Origin: Bordetella genomosp. 8
Lineage (GTDB): Bacteria; Pseudomonadota; Gammaproteobacteria; Burkholderiales; Burkholderiaceae_B
Length of the DNA: 64,000 bases
Assembly: GCF_002119685.1 (NCBI RefSeq)
Contig: NZ_CP021108.1
Coordinates: 2,604,001 to 2,668,000 of the forward strand
Reading direction: 5' to 3'
Shown here: piece after piece, positions 26,490 through 36,089 of the stretch
Layout of the letters: every line of letters begins with the position of its first letter
How positions within the stretch are numbered: position 1 is the first letter of the stretch
The notes under the pieces: model-generated
Told to the model about the DNA's origin: nothing
Seen by the model: only the letters and a program-made list of their open reading frames with translations
Databases searched by the model: none
Position numbers and translations under genes: made by a program

Positions 26490-27935
26490 TCATGCGAAGG
26501 TGTCGACCCGTCCGGCTTCCACGCCGCGTGCGGTCGGCACGGCGATCTGCACGGTATCGCCCGACGTGTCCGCCTGCGCCTGCGCGGCGGCGCCACCGCC
26601 ATGTCCTGAGCGGTCGCCGCCCTGGTTCATGCCGCCGAAGCCGGCTTGCGCGCCTTGATCGCTGACGTTGGCCTGCCCCAGCGAGATGCCGGCCTGCGCC
26701 AGGCTTTGCTGCAACTGCGGCAGGGCGGACTCGACGGCCTGGCGCACGGCGGCGTGGGCCGATACGAACGACGCTTCCGCCACTCCGTTGTTCAGCTTGA
26801 TCGTGACGCTGAGCGGGCCCAGGTCGGGCGGGTCCAGGCGCAATTGCGCGGTATGCGCGTCGTTGCCGGCGCGATGGGTCATGAGGACCAGCTGACTGCC
26901 CAGCTCGGTGCCCCATTGGGGCTGGCCGACCGGGGTGTGGATGGCGGGAGGGGCGGCGTTCGCGCTGGCGCTGGGTGCTGGCGCCTGCCAGGCGGATGCC
27001 AGGGCTTGCGCCATGTCGCCTGGCGCGGCGTGGGCACCGGCGCGCGGCGTGGTGGCACCGGCCTGCGTATCCCTGTCGCCATCGGCGCGCGTCGCGTTGG
27101 CCGCGGCGCGCAAGGCGTCGTCCTGCGGCCGCGCGCCGGCGTCCAGGCCTGCGTCCGTCGCGGCGCCGGCCTCGGCCTGCTGGCCGTCGCGCGGGGGAGC
27201 GGCCATATCGATGGCTTGCGCGTTGGCGGTATCGCGTCCGGCGGCGTGCGCCGCCCCGCCGGGATGGACGCCGGGGGCGGCGGCCGTCCGCGCATCCGTG
27301 GCGCCGCCCTGTGCGGGCGCCCCGGGCAGGGTCGCGGCGAGGACTTGCGCCGGCGCGGGCGTGGCGGTTTGTCCGTCCGCTGGCGTCGCGGCAGTAGCGG
27401 CGGCGCCCGCGTCCGCGGCCGCCAATTCGATCGTACCGGTCAGCGCGGTGGCCGCGGCGCCCGTGGCGGTGGCGCCGGCCGGTGCGCCGGCCTGGCCATC
27501 GGTGGAACCCTGCTTGCCTTGATCCGGGCCGTTGCCCTGCAATTGCAGCGACAGGGTGGCGATTGCCAGCGCCTGCTGCGCCAGCGTCGGCGCGGCGTCG
27601 GCGCCGGCCGTCGCGGCGAGCTTGTCCTCGTCATGCTGGCCATCGTCCACCTTGGCGTCCTCGCCGGCGGGCACGCTGTTCTGCGGCGTCGCGCTGGCGG
27701 CGTCGGTTGGCGTGCGCACGGTGCCGTCGGCGGGCGCGGCCGCATCCTGGCTGGCGCGCTGGCGCGCCATGATGTCGGAAAAGCGCGAGGCGTCCTTGCC
27801 GTCGCGCGGGCCGCGGCCATCCGGGGCCGAGGCGGCGGGCCTGGTCGCGCCGGGCGTTGCGGCGCCGGGGGCCGACGGTCCGGAAGGGGGAGCGGAGGGC
27901 GTGGCCAAGGCAAGCATGGCAAGCGGGGAAGTCAT
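26490..27935 (-). CDS. fliK: FliK, hook-length control protein
   Basis: 481 residues from ATG at 27935, preceded by GAGGA; a TTG six codons upstream is less likely. The long Ala/Pro/Gly/Asp-rich first three quarters form the ruler part. The C-terminal Flg_hook domain (about 365-455) is conserved: LRLDPPDLGPLSVTIKLNN and VRQAVESALPQL. FliK measures hook length and switches FlhB to late export. It lies between fliJ (coupled) and fliL. A second FliK-like gene is at 36451-37899. Confidence 0.93.
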   Translation of the reverse strand: MTSPLAMLALATPSAPPSGPSAPGAATPGATRPAASAPDGRGPRDGKDASRFSDIMARQRASQDAAAPADGTVRTPTDAASATPQNSVPAGEDAKVDDGQHDEDKLAATAGADAAPTLAQQALAIATLSLQLQGNGPDQGKQGSTDGQAGAPAGATATGAAATALTGTIELAAADAGAAATAATPADGQTATPAPAQVLAATLPGAPAQGGATDARTAAAPGVHPGGAAHAAGRDTANAQAIDMAAPPRDGQQAEAGAATDAGLDAGARPQDDALRAAANATRADGDRDTQAGATTPRAGAHAAPGDMAQALASAWQAPAPSASANAAPPAIHTPVGQPQWGTELGSQLVLMTHRAGNDAHTAQLRLDPPDLGPLSVTIKLNNGVAEASFVSAHAAVRQAVESALPQLQQSLAQAGISLGQANVSDQGAQAGFGGMNQGGDRSGHGGGAAAQAQADTSGDTVQIAVPTARGVEAGRVDTFA

Positions 27936-27949
27936 GGTCGGCGTCCTCT

Positions 27950-28399
27950 TCAATGCAGTCCCCCGCCGCGCCGGACCAGGCGCGCGGAGTACTCGTCATT
28001 CAGGCGTTGTTCGCGGCGCGCGTCCTCGCGCGCCTGCACTTGCTGCTGGCGCTGCGCCAGCGCGTCGAAGGAATTCAACTTGCGGCGTTCTTCGCGCCAG
28101 TGTTCCTTGCCTTGTTCCAGATGCGTCGCGGCCTGCTCGAGCACCGCTCGCTGCTGGTCGATGGCATCGTCCAATGTCGCGATGAAACGTTGGTAATTGT
28201 GGCAATCGGCGGCTGACATGCCGGTCATCATGGCGTTCTGCAGGCGTTGCAGGTAGTCGGCGCGATAGTCGTGCAGCATGCTCAGTTGCTGCTCCGCCTT
28301 GTTGCGCGCGACATGCAGTCCGCCCAGCTGCTTGGCCGCTGCGTCCGTGTGGTCCTGGGCCAAGGAGATCAGCATATCCAGGGGGAGTTGGCTAGGCAT
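27950..28399 (-). CDS. fliJ: FliJ, export ATPase stalk protein
   Basis: 149 residues from ATG at 28399 (SD AGGTG 6 bp before); an in-frame GTG three codons upstream is possible. The protein is a long antiparallel coiled coil, rich in Gln, Glu, Arg and Leu, with no other domain. FliJ inserts into the FliI hexamer like the gamma subunit of F1 and contacts FlhA. Its start overlaps the end of fliI. Confidence 0.94.
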   Translation of the reverse strand: MPSQLPLDMLISLAQDHTDAAAKQLGGLHVARNKAEQQLSMLHDYRADYLQRLQNAMMTGMSAADCHNYQRFIATLDDAIDQQRAVLEQAATHLEQGKEHWREERRKLNSFDALAQRQQQVQAREDARREQRLNDEYSARLVRRGGGLH

Positions 28400-29861
28400 G
28401 CGATTCACCTGTCTGTAACGTGGCCTGCAGTTGCGCGATGGCCGTGCCGTAGTCCACTTTCTCGCCGACGTTCTGTTGCAGGAAGGCTTCCAGCCGCGGA
28501 TAGCGCGCGATGGCGTCGTCCAGCGCCAGGTCGTGGCCGGGCGCGTAGGCGCCCACGGCGATCAGGTCGCGGTTGCGCTGGTAGCGCGACACCACCTGCT
28601 TGAAGCGCCTGACCACCGCGAACTGGTCGGTGCTGATCAGCGACGTCATGGCGCGCGATATCGAAGCCTCGATGTCGATGGCCGGGTAGTGGCCGGCCTC
28701 GGCCAGGTGGCGCGACAGCACCACGTGGCCGTCGAGGATGGCGCGGGCGGAATCGGCGATGGGATCCTGCTGGTCGTCGCCTTCCGCCAGCACCGTGTAG
28801 AACCCGGTGATCGAGCCAGCCTTGCCGTTCGGCCCGGGCGCGCCCATGCCGGCGCGTTCGACCAGGGCGGGCAGGCGCGCGAATACCGATGGCGGATAGC
28901 CCTTGGTGGCCGGAGGTTCGCCGATGGCCAGCGCGATCTCGCGCTGCGCCATGGCGTAGCGGGTCAGCGAGTCCATGATCAGCAGCACGTCCAGCCCCTG
29001 ATCGCGGAAGTGTTCCGCGATACGCGTGGCGTAGGCGGCGCCCTGCAAGCGCAGCAGCGGCGACACGTCGGCGGGCGCGGCCACCACCACCGAGCGCGCC
29101 AACCCATCGGGACCCAGGTTGTGCTCGATGAATTCCTTGACCTCGCGGCCGCGTTCGCCGATGAGCCCGACCACGATGACGTCGGCCTTGGTGTAGCGCG
29201 CCATCATTCCCAGCAGCACGCTCTTGCCCACGCCCGAACCGGCGAACAGGCCCATGCGCTGGCCGCGGCCCACGGTCAGCAGGCCGTTGATGGCGCGCAC
29301 GCCGACGTCCAGCACCGTATCGATGGGCGCGCGCGACAGGGGGTTGATGGGCAGGGCGGACAAGGGCGCCGAGTCGGCGCCCACCAGCGGGCCGAGATCG
29401 TCCAGCGGCCGTCCGCCGCCATCCAGCACGCGTCCCAGCAGGGCATTGCCCACCGGCAGGTGGCGGCCCAGCGCGGGCTTGGCATTGCCGTTCAGGATGG
29501 CCTTGCGGGGGAGGGGGATCTGCCGCTGCAGGGGCGGCTCGCCCGGAACCACGCGCGCGCCGGGCGGCAGGCCGGAGATATCCGATTGCGGCATCAGGTA
29601 GAGCGTATGGCCGTCGAAGCCGACCACCTCGGCGTCGGCCCAATGGTCGTGGCCGGGCGCGATCTCGATGCGGCATACCGCGCCGACCGGCAGGCGCAGG
29701 CCGGTGGCCTGCAGCACCAGGCCGGTGGCGCGGGTCACGCGGCCGGTCGCCAGCCACGGGTCGGTGGAGTTGGCCCGTATGGACCCGATCTGCAACTGCG
29801 TGACCCAGCGGTCCACCACCGGAACGGCGGGCACGCCGGCGATGGCGGGGGCGTCGCTCAT
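28392..29861 (-). CDS. fliI: FliI, flagellar export ATPase
   Basis: 490 residues from ATG at 29861, which overlaps the fliH stop by 4 bp (ATGA); the frame is open further upstream but those codons shadow fliH. Walker [12 protein letters not shown], Walker [12 protein letters not shown] and the [17 protein letters not shown] region identify the F1-type T3SS ATPase. It energises unfolding and export and works with FliH and FliJ, encoded on both sides. Length slightly exceeds Salmonella FliI (456). Confidence 0.98.
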   Translation of the reverse strand: MSDAPAIAGVPAVPVVDRWVTQLQIGSIRANSTDPWLATGRVTRATGLVLQATGLRLPVGAVCRIEIAPGHDHWADAEVVGFDGHTLYLMPQSDISGLPPGARVVPGEPPLQRQIPLPRKAILNGNAKPALGRHLPVGNALLGRVLDGGGRPLDDLGPLVGADSAPLSALPINPLSRAPIDTVLDVGVRAINGLLTVGRGQRMGLFAGSGVGKSVLLGMMARYTKADVIVVGLIGERGREVKEFIEHNLGPDGLARSVVVAAPADVSPLLRLQGAAYATRIAEHFRDQGLDVLLIMDSLTRYAMAQREIALAIGEPPATKGYPPSVFARLPALVERAGMGAPGPNGKAGSITGFYTVLAEGDDQQDPIADSARAILDGHVVLSRHLAEAGHYPAIDIEASISRAMTSLISTDQFAVVRRFKQVVSRYQRNRDLIAVGAYAPGHDLALDDAIARYPRLEAFLQQNVGEKVDYGTAIAQLQATLQTGESHA

Positions 29862-30595
29862 TCCTCGCTCTCCAGCGGCATGTCGCGGCCCAGCGAAGCC
29901 GCGACGCGGCGCCAGCGCGTTTCCAGTGTGGCGTCGATCTCGCCCAGCGAGGTCTCGGCACGGCAGCCGCCACGCGTGATCGATTCGTCGACCAGCACGC
30001 GCCAGGGGCCGGTCTTGAGTTCTTCCGCCAGGTGCAGGCGGACCAGTTCGAGGTCGAGCGGATGCAGCCACAGGCGCAACGGCGCGCCCGCCGTGGGATT
30101 CATGTGCAGCACTTCACGGACGGCGGCCAGCAAGGCATCGGTCTGGTTCGCGACCGTGATGCGCACGACCTGGCGCGCGATGTCCAGCGCCAGGGTCATC
30201 AGGGCCTGTCCGGTTTTTTCCTCGAGCTGCCCCAGGGACGTCGCCGTGGCGTCGGCGATCGCGCGCAGGCGCTCGGCTTCCTCCGCGCCTTGCTTGCGGG
30301 CATCGGCCAGGCCTTCGGCATGGCCCGCCTTGCGACCTTCCTGCAGGCCTTCTTCGTAACCGCGTGCGCGGCCTTCGGCCACACCCAGGTCGTAGCCTTC
30401 GGCGCGGCCTTCCTTCAGCCCACGGGCATGGCCGGCGCGGCGGGCTTCTTCCTGTATCTGGCGTGGATCGGGGCCCGGGTCCGGCAATACCTCCGGCGCG
30501 TGGGCGGCCGCGTCCTGTTCCTCGAACGACGCCAGGCGCCAGCGCTGCCACGGCGCGTTGGCGGGCGGCGATGGAACGACGCGGCGTTCAGACAT
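29858..30595 (-). CDS. fliH: FliH, regulator of the export ATPase
   Basis: 245 residues from ATG at 30595 (GGGAG upstream); a start seven codons earlier is possible. A central run of about fourteen glycines spaced by three or four residues (about 52-100, [13 protein letters not shown] pattern) is the FliH GxxxG helix, followed by a coiled coil and the stator-like C-terminal domain ([16 protein letters not shown]). FliH dimers hold FliI and dock it to FliN. It overlaps fliG by 8 bp and fliI by 4 bp. Confidence 0.96.
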   Translation of the reverse strand: MSERRVVPSPPANAPWQRWRLASFEEQDAAAHAPEVLPDPGPDPRQIQEEARRAGHARGLKEGRAEGYDLGVAEGRARGYEEGLQEGRKAGHAEGLADARKQGAEEAERLRAIADATATSLGQLEEKTGQALMTLALDIARQVVRITVANQTDALLAAVREVLHMNPTAGAPLRLWLHPLDLELVRLHLAEELKTGPWRVLVDESITRGGCRAETSLGEIDATLETRWRRVAASLGRDMPLESEE

Positions 30596-31595
30596 ACGCG
30601 TCGTCTCCCTGGGCACCCAACACGATCTGGCCGCTCTCGGCCAGGCGGCGCGCGACCAGCAGGATCTTCTTCTGCTCGGCCTCGACCTTGGACATGCGGA
30701 TGGGCCCCTGCGCTTCCAGGTCCTCGCGCAGCATTTCCGCCGCGCGGCTGGACATATTGCGCAGGAACTTGTCGCGCAGGTCCTCGACCGCGCCCTTGAG
30801 CGCCACCATGAGGGTGTCGTTGTCGACTTCCTTGAGTATGAGCTGGATGCCGCGGTCCTCGACCTCGAGCAGGTTTTCGAACACGAACATTTCGTCGACG
30901 ATCTTCTGCGCCAGGTCGGCGTCGCGCTCCCGCAGGCTGGCCACGACGGTTTCCTCGTCGGAGGAATTCATCATGTTCAGGATCTCGGCGGCGGTGCGCA
31001 CGCCGCCCATCTTGCTGCGCTTGGCGCCCTGGCCGGCCAGCACGGCATTCAAGGTTTCCGTCAGCTCGGACAGCGCCGCGGGCTGCACGCCGCCGAAGGT
31101 GGCGATGCGCAGCATCACGTCGTTGCGCAGGCGTTCGGTCAGGCGGGTCAGCACGGCGGCCGCCCGGTCGCGTTCCAGGTGGACCAGGATGGTGGCGATG
31201 ATCTGCGGATGCTCGTCGCCGATCAGTTCGGCCACGATGTGCGGATCCAGCCAGTTCAGGGCATCGATGCCGCTGCCGCTGTCGCCCGCTTCCAGGATGT
31301 CCTCGATCAGGCCGGCGGCGCGATCGCTGCCCAGCGCCTTGGTGAGTACGCTGCGGATGTAGTCGTCCGAACCCAGCGTCACCGCGATGAACTGGTCGGA
31401 CTCCTGGCGGAATTCCTCCAGCACCTCGGCCACGTCTTCGCGCGTCACCTGCTTGAGTTGCGCCATCGCGGCGCCCACCTGCTGGACTTCGCGCGCGCTC
31501 AGGAAGCGGAACACTTCCGCCGCGGCGTCCTCTCCCAGCGACATCAGCAGCACCGCCGCCCGCGTCATGCCATCGATGGGTTTATCACTTGGCAT
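30588..31595 (-). CDS. fliG: FliG, rotor/switch protein
   Basis: 335 residues with the three FliG domains: an N-terminal part binding FliF (MTRAAVLLMSLGEDAAAEVF), a middle part with the EHPQ motif (GDEHPQIIATILVHL) and a C-terminal torque domain rich in charged residues (VFENLLEVEDRGIQLILKEV). FliG links the MS ring to FliM and meets the stator. Its start overlaps the fliF stop by 11 bp. Confidence 0.98.
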   Translation of the reverse strand: MPSDKPIDGMTRAAVLLMSLGEDAAAEVFRFLSAREVQQVGAAMAQLKQVTREDVAEVLEEFRQESDQFIAVTLGSDDYIRSVLTKALGSDRAAGLIEDILEAGDSGSGIDALNWLDPHIVAELIGDEHPQIIATILVHLERDRAAAVLTRLTERLRNDVMLRIATFGGVQPAALSELTETLNAVLAGQGAKRSKMGGVRTAAEILNMMNSSDEETVVASLRERDADLAQKIVDEMFVFENLLEVEDRGIQLILKEVDNDTLMVALKGAVEDLRDKFLRNMSSRAAEMLREDLEAQGPIRMSKVEAEQKKILLVARRLAESGQIVLGAQGDDAYV

Positions 31596-33261
31596 CTTTG
31601 CTCATCCAGGTACGCAGCACCATGGCCACCGCGCGCGGGTCCTTGCTGGCCATATCGCGGGCGCGCTTCATGTTGTCCTCGAAACGATCCATTTCCTTGG
31701 CACGCGCCTGCTCCTGGGCGTCGCGCAGCGCATCCTGGCGTTCGATCTCGGCGATTTCCGGATCGATCGGCGGATTCATATACCGCTCGTAGATCGGGCG
31801 GACCAGCGAGCGCCACACCCACACCGCCAGGATCGCCAGTACCAGCCAGCCCAGCGCGGTCTTGGCCATCGAGATGTTCGACGGATCCTTCCACCACGGC
31901 GTCGTCGGTTCGGCGTCGTTGAACTGGCTGTTCACCACGTTCAGGGAGTCGCCACGCGCTTCGGAATAGCCCATGGCTTCCTTCACCAGCGTGGTGAGCT
32001 TGTTCAACTGTTCTTCGGGCAGCGCCTTGGGCTCGCCGTCCTTGTCGGGCATGTAGTTGATCACCACCGCCACCGACAGGCGCTTCACCGCGCCGACCGG
32101 CTGCTTGATGTGGCTGATCGTGCGATCGACTTCGTAGTTGGTGGTGTTCTCGCGGCGCGAGGTCGACGGACCTTGCTGCGCGGCCGCCCCGGTGGTGGAC
32201 GTGGTCTGCTGCTGTTGTCCCGCCTGCTGGGCACCCGGCTGGCCGGGACGCTGCTGCGTGGCCGGCGGGTTGGCGATGGGCGCCTGCGCATTGGCCGGCG
32301 GCTCGTTGCTCAGCGCGCCGGGCACGCCTTGCGCGGGGTTGACGCCGTTCTGCTGGGAGTCGTTGGTCTGCTGGCTGCGCACCGCGCCCTGGCCCGGTTC
32401 CTGATTGGGCCGGTACACTTCCGACGTTTCCTCGCGGCGCGCGAAGTCCATGTCGACGCTGGCCTGGGCGTGCACATTGCCGGGGCCGACCAGGGGATTC
32501 AGGATCGCCAGGATACGCTCGACAGTGCGCTGCTCGGTCTCGCGCACGTAGCGCGTCTGGTCGGCGTCCATGCCGCGGCCTTCGCCGCTGGGCGAGGACA
32601 ACAGGCGGCCGTTCTGGTCGACGATGGAAACGTTGCTGATGTTCAGGTCGGGAACGCTGGACGCCACCAGCCAGGAAATGGCCGACACCTGCGAATCGCC
32701 GATGCTGCGGCCGGGGTAGAGCGTCAGTACGACGGATGCCGTCGGCGGACGGCGGTCGCGCACGAACAAGGTCTGGCGCGGCAGCGCCAGATGCACCCGT
32801 GCGTGCTGCACGGCGTTCATCGACTCGATCGAACGCGCCAGCTCGCCTTCCAGGCCGCGCTGGTAATTGATCTGTTCGGTGAACTGGCTGGCGCCGAAGC
32901 GGGTGTTGTCCAGCAGCTCGAAGCCGACCGAGCCGCCGCGGGGCAGGCCCTGGCCGGCCAACTGCAGGCGGGCGTCGTAGACCTTTTCGGACGGCACCAG
33001 GATGGCCGTCCCGGTCTCGTTGAAGCGATAGGGCACGTTCATCTGGTTCAGGGCGGCGACGATGGCGCCTCCGTCCCGGTCGTCCAGATTGGAGAACAGC
33101 ACCTTATAGTTAGGATCGCGCCCCCACATCACCGCCGCGACGATCAATGCGATGACCGCCGCCGCCGCGCCCAGCAACAGCGGTTTCGGAACGTTCCGCA
33201 GCTTCTCCAGCACGGGAAACCGGGAGATCAGGGAAGAGGTCAGTGTGGCCTGCTGGTTCAT
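31585..33261 (-). CDS. fliF: FliF, MS-ring protein
   Basis: 558 residues. TM1 (about 25-47) is followed by the ring-building domains (SNLDDRDGGAIVAALNQMNV, ...ARVHLALPRQTLFVRDRRPPTASV), a disordered Pro/Gln/Ala segment (about 310-375), a second TM (about 462-482) and a C-terminal FliG-binding tail. FliF forms the first membrane ring of the basal body. First gene of the fliFGHIJK run; divergent from fliE over 293 bp. Confidence 0.98.
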   Translation of the reverse strand: MNQQATLTSSLISRFPVLEKLRNVPKPLLLGAAAAVIALIVAAVMWGRDPNYKVLFSNLDDRDGGAIVAALNQMNVPYRFNETGTAILVPSEKVYDARLQLAGQGLPRGGSVGFELLDNTRFGASQFTEQINYQRGLEGELARSIESMNAVQHARVHLALPRQTLFVRDRRPPTASVVLTLYPGRSIGDSQVSAISWLVASSVPDLNISNVSIVDQNGRLLSSPSGEGRGMDADQTRYVRETEQRTVERILAILNPLVGPGNVHAQASVDMDFARREETSEVYRPNQEPGQGAVRSQQTNDSQQNGVNPAQGVPGALSNEPPANAQAPIANPPATQQRPGQPGAQQAGQQQQTTSTTGAAAQQGPSTSRRENTTNYEVDRTISHIKQPVGAVKRLSVAVVINYMPDKDGEPKALPEEQLNKLTTLVKEAMGYSEARGDSLNVVNSQFNDAEPTTPWWKDPSNISMAKTALGWLVLAILAVWVWRSLVRPIYERYMNPPIDPEIAEIERQDALRDAQEQARAKEMDRFEDNMKRARDMASKDPRAVAMVLRTWMSKDAK

Positions 33262-33554
33262 CGGCTGCCCCCGCTCGCCAAACGGCGCGAGTTCCGGGGA
33301 TGTATGTCGGGGGTGGGCAAGTTACACATGCAACGTGCTTCGGGTATCGGAGCGTGGATTATGGCTGTGCGGTTCGACATCCCAAGGGGAGAAAAACCTG
33401 GGTTTTTGGCGTCATTTGCCATTTATGTCTTGTGCGGTACAAGCCTTCGGCGCCAAGCAGGGGAAATATCGGGTTTTTTGACTTCATTTGTGCCGTATGC
33501 TGTCGTCCCTGGGGCGGTAGTCTCTAGCCACCGACAAATAAGGATAGATTTGCC
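33262..33554. promoter_or_regulatory. Divergent fliF / fliE control region with 28-bp direct repeats
   Basis: 293 bp between two basal-body operons. The part at 33385-33495 is A/T-rich compared with its surroundings and holds two ungapped direct repeats, 33391-33418 and 33463-33490, matching at 22 of 28 positions and 72 bp apart. Each has a GGGTTTTT-like core and ends in TCATTTG. They could be activator sites for either promoter. No sigma-28 site was found. Confidence 0.6.
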
Positions 33555-33911
33555 ATGGCAATAGCCGGACTGGCCGGAATTGAGAACATGCTGGAGCGGA
33601 TGCGCCAGGTCGTGCGGGTCGCCGAAGGCGGCGCCCTGGACGGCACGAACGGGATGCAGGCGGCCTCGAATGGCGCCTCGGCGATCGGCGGCGGTTTCGC
33701 GGCGGAGCTTCAGCGCTCGCTGCAACGGGTGTCCGGCGCCCAGAACGCGGCTGTCACGCAGGCCAAGGCATTCGAACTCGGGGCACCCAACGTTTCCTTG
33801 AACGACGTCATCGTCGATATGCAAAAGGCCAACGTAGGTTTCCAGACGGCGGTGCAGGTGCGTAACCGCCTGGTTTCGGCCTACAAGGAAATCTCGTCCC
33901 TGACGGTGTGA
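33555..33911 (+). CDS. fliE: FliE, MS ring-rod junction protein
   Basis: 118 residues, helical, ending in the conserved FliE segment (SLNDVIVDMQKANVGFQTAV, then VRNRLVSAYKEI). FliE connects FliF to the first rod subunits FlgB/FlgC and is one of the earliest exported proteins. SD AGGA lies upstream. Length is a little over the Salmonella protein (104). Divergent from fliF; the next gene on the same strand is an EAL protein 79 bp on. Confidence 0.97.
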   Translation: MAIAGLAGIENMLERMRQVVRVAEGGALDGTNGMQAASNGASAIGGGFAAELQRSLQRVSGAQNAAVTQAKAFELGAPNVSLNDVIVDMQKANVGFQTAVQVRNRLVSAYKEISSLTV

Positions 33912-33990
33912 GACTTGCCTGTTTTGTGCAAGAATCCTGCCCGTGCGGCACGCTTCGGACTATTTCCGTTATCGCCGTTGACGGTGTGCG

Positions 33991-35154
33991 ATGCTTGACA
34001 CTCTTACATTGCTTGTCGTAGCCGTAATCCAGTTCGAAATCATCGGCGTCGTGCTGCTGACAACTTGGTTCATTTCCCGGCGCGCCCGCGGCGCGCTCGG
34101 AGGTGGCGGCGCCATGGCGCTGGTCGCGGCGATGTGCCTGTTGCCGATCTGGTATCTGTGGGATACCGGCATCGCGCACATCGTTGGATTCCACTGGATA
34201 CTGCTCGCGCTTATCGTGGTGGTGCCCTCGGGCCTGCTGCTATTCCTGGCTTTGCATCTGGTACGTTCGGAAGCCATCCTGCGTGCGGTGCGCATTACCC
34301 GCAGCGGCCAGAGCGTGCTGGGGCTGTCGCAGGTCGCCGATTCCGAAGCGTTGGAAGAAGACCTGCGCCAGGCCATGCAGGAAGTCGGGCAGCTCTACGT
34401 CCACTATCAGCCCATCTACAGCGCGGGCACGCGCACGCTGGTGGGCTTCGAGGCATTGTTGCGCTGGAACCACCCGCATCGCGGGCTGGTCGCGCCCATG
34501 CAGTTCATTCCGCTGGCGGAACAGACCGAGCTGATCGTCCCCCTGGGCGCCTGGGTGCTGGAAACGGCCTGCGCCGAAGCCGCCACCTGGCCGGAGCCCT
34601 GGTATCTGTCGGTCAACCTGTCGCCGGTGCAGCTGGAAAAGATCCAGCTGGTGCGCGACGTGCGGGCCGTCCTGGACCGCACCGGGCTGAAGGCGGAACG
34701 CCTGGAGCTGGAAATCACGGAAGGCGTGCTGGTCGCGGCGGAAGGCGGGGAAATCTCCCGCCTGGCCGAACTGCGCCGTGCCGGCGTGCGCATCGCCATC
34801 GACGATTTCGGTACGGGCTACTCCAGCCTGGGATATCTGCGGCAGCTGCCGTTCGACACGATCAAGATCGACCGGTCTTTCGTGCGCAATCTGGAAACCG
34901 ATTCCAGCGCGCAGGCCATCGTCGGCACCATCGTCGAACTGTCGCGCCGTTTGAACCGCGAGATTGTTGCGGAAGGCGTGGAAACGGAAGGCCAGTACGC
35001 CATCCTGAACGCGCTGCAATGCCATCGGGTGCAGGGCTGGCTCCTGGGCAAACCGATGCCGCCCGAGGAAATCGCCGCGCATTACTTCCCGTCGGCGACG
35101 GAAGAAGGCGAAGCGCGCGAAGTGCCCTGGATCGACCAGGCCGGCACCGCCTGA
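33991..35154 (+). CDS. Membrane EAL-domain c-di-GMP phosphodiesterase
   Basis: 387 residues. Three N-terminal TM segments (about 8-28, 40-57, 66-90), a short linker and an EAL domain (about 120-375). All main catalytic and metal-binding residues are visible: EAL at 154-156, N209, E241, DD at 271-272, K292, E328 and E331, Q348. It should therefore be an active enzyme hydrolysing c-di-GMP to pGpG. No GGDEF or PAS domain is present, so the membrane part is the likely sensor. It is next to fliE and convergent with a PilZ flagellar-brake gene, which suggests local control of motility. Confidence 0.93.
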   Translation: MLDTLTLLVVAVIQFEIIGVVLLTTWFISRRARGALGGGGAMALVAAMCLLPIWYLWDTGIAHIVGFHWILLALIVVVPSGLLLFLALHLVRSEAILRAVRITRSGQSVLGLSQVADSEALEEDLRQAMQEVGQLYVHYQPIYSAGTRTLVGFEALLRWNHPHRGLVAPMQFIPLAEQTELIVPLGAWVLETACAEAATWPEPWYLSVNLSPVQLEKIQLVRDVRAVLDRTGLKAERLELEITEGVLVAAEGGEISRLAELRRAGVRIAIDDFGTGYSSLGYLRQLPFDTIKIDRSFVRNLETDSSAQAIVGTIVELSRRLNREIVAEGVETEGQYAILNALQCHRVQGWLLGKPMPPEEIAAHYFPSATEEGEAREVPWIDQAGTA

Positions 35155-35171
35155 GCCAGGCACTGCCCGGG

Positions 35172-35236
35172 CCGGCCGCACCTAACCGGCCGCACCTGGC
35201 CGGCCGCACCTGGCCGGCCGCACCTGGCCGGCCTGG
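35172..35236. repeat. 14-bp tandem repeat between convergent EAL and PilZ genes
   Basis: Four full units of CCGGCCGCACCTGG (first unit ends AA instead of GG) plus a partial fifth. The GGCCGGCC core is self-complementary, so adjacent units can fold into GGCCGGCC-GCACCT-GGCCGGCC hairpins. The same unit, inverted, occurs at 45320-45361. Possibly a bidirectional transcription end. Confidence 0.9.
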
Positions 35237-35244
35237 CCTTTCTC

Positions 35245-36069
35245 TCAGTTCGTGGTGGCGCGTGCCTTTTCCAGGCGCCAGACGACCTGCTGCAGCCATG
35301 CCTCCTGGCGCCCGCTCAGCGCGGCGAATTCCGCGCCGATGTGCGTCAGCGGATCCTGCAGCGTCAGGCTGGGCCGGAGGGTGACCATTTCCGCCGCTCC
35401 CGCCTGCGCATCGTCCGTCGCCTGCGGCAAGGGTTGCCCGGACAGCGGGATCACCGTGCGCACCTGCAGATCGGTGGTCATGTTGCCGAAGTCCCCGAAG
35501 TCCAGGTAGACGTCCTGCATGATGGCGCCTTCGGCCGGCATCTCGCTGGCCGGCCGCTCGACGCGCAGGCCGATGCCTTCCACCGAAATATCCCGGATGG
35601 TGAACAGTACCGGCTTGGAGGCCAGGTCCGGACGCCACTGTCCGGCGCAGCGCACCGCCGTGCCGATGATCGACGCGCGAAACAGCTTGCGCCGCTGGAT
35701 GCGGGACACGCGTTCCGGCAACGGCGACACGAAGGCGGCGCTGCCGTCGTCGAAGCGCACCAGGTCGGGCCTGGGCACGCGGAAATGGATCTGCACGCCG
35801 CCGTAGCCGTTGCCATGGAATTGCAGCACCGTACCCACACGCAGGCCACGGCTGTCGTTGGTGGCGAAGTCGGACCCCGCGAAATCGCGTGGCCGCCAGA
35901 AGAAATGGTCGGTCTGCTTGTCGATGCCCAGGACCAGGATCGCGGTTTCGCGATCGGCGGCATCGCGCACCAGCGTCGTGCAATCCTGGTGCGTCAGTTC
36001 AAAGATGGCGGAGCGTATTTCCTCCGGCCGCGTCAGCAGAAAGTCCGATTCGGGCTCTTTCAACGGCAT
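35245..36069 (-). CDS. ycgR: YcgR-type flagellar brake protein (YcgR-N + PilZ)
   Basis: 274 residues from ATG at 36069; an in-frame TTG at 36093 overlapping the previous stop (TTGA) would add 8 residues. The N-terminal YcgR domain (about 10-118) precedes a PilZ domain with the c-di-GMP binding signature: RRKLFR at 126-131 (RxxxR at 127-131) and DISVEGIG at 160-167 (D/NxSxxG). YcgR slows the motor at the FliG/FliM or MotA interface when c-di-GMP is high. Last gene of the late operon starting at flaG, and convergent with the EAL phosphodiesterase. Confidence 0.93.
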   Translation of the reverse strand: MPLKEPESDFLLTRPEEIRSAIFELTHQDCTTLVRDAADRETAILVLGIDKQTDHFFWRPRDFAGSDFATNDSRGLRVGTVLQFHGNGYGGVQIHFRVPRPDLVRFDDGSAAFVSPLPERVSRIQRRKLFRASIIGTAVRCAGQWRPDLASKPVLFTIRDISVEGIGLRVERPASEMPAEGAIMQDVYLDFGDFGNMTTDLQVRTVIPLSGQPLPQATDDAQAGAAEMVTLRPSLTLQDPLTHIGAEFAALSGRQEAWLQQVVWRLEKARATTN

Positions 36070-36089
36070 GGCGAATTCCAGCGTGGATA

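Noticed and set aside
26646..28196. A 516-codon plus-strand frame opposite fliK and fliJ
   Set aside because: Gly/Arg/Ala-rich antisense frame; fliK and fliJ on the other strand have family features and coupled starts.
29862..30071. Longer fliI start about 70 codons upstream
   Set aside because: Those codons overlap fliH and give an Arg/Pro-rich stretch unlike FliI; the ATG at 29861 overlaps the fliH stop as ATGA.
35172..35236. CRISPR-like array
   Set aside because: The 14-bp units are contiguous, without spacers, and too short; it is a simple tandem repeat.
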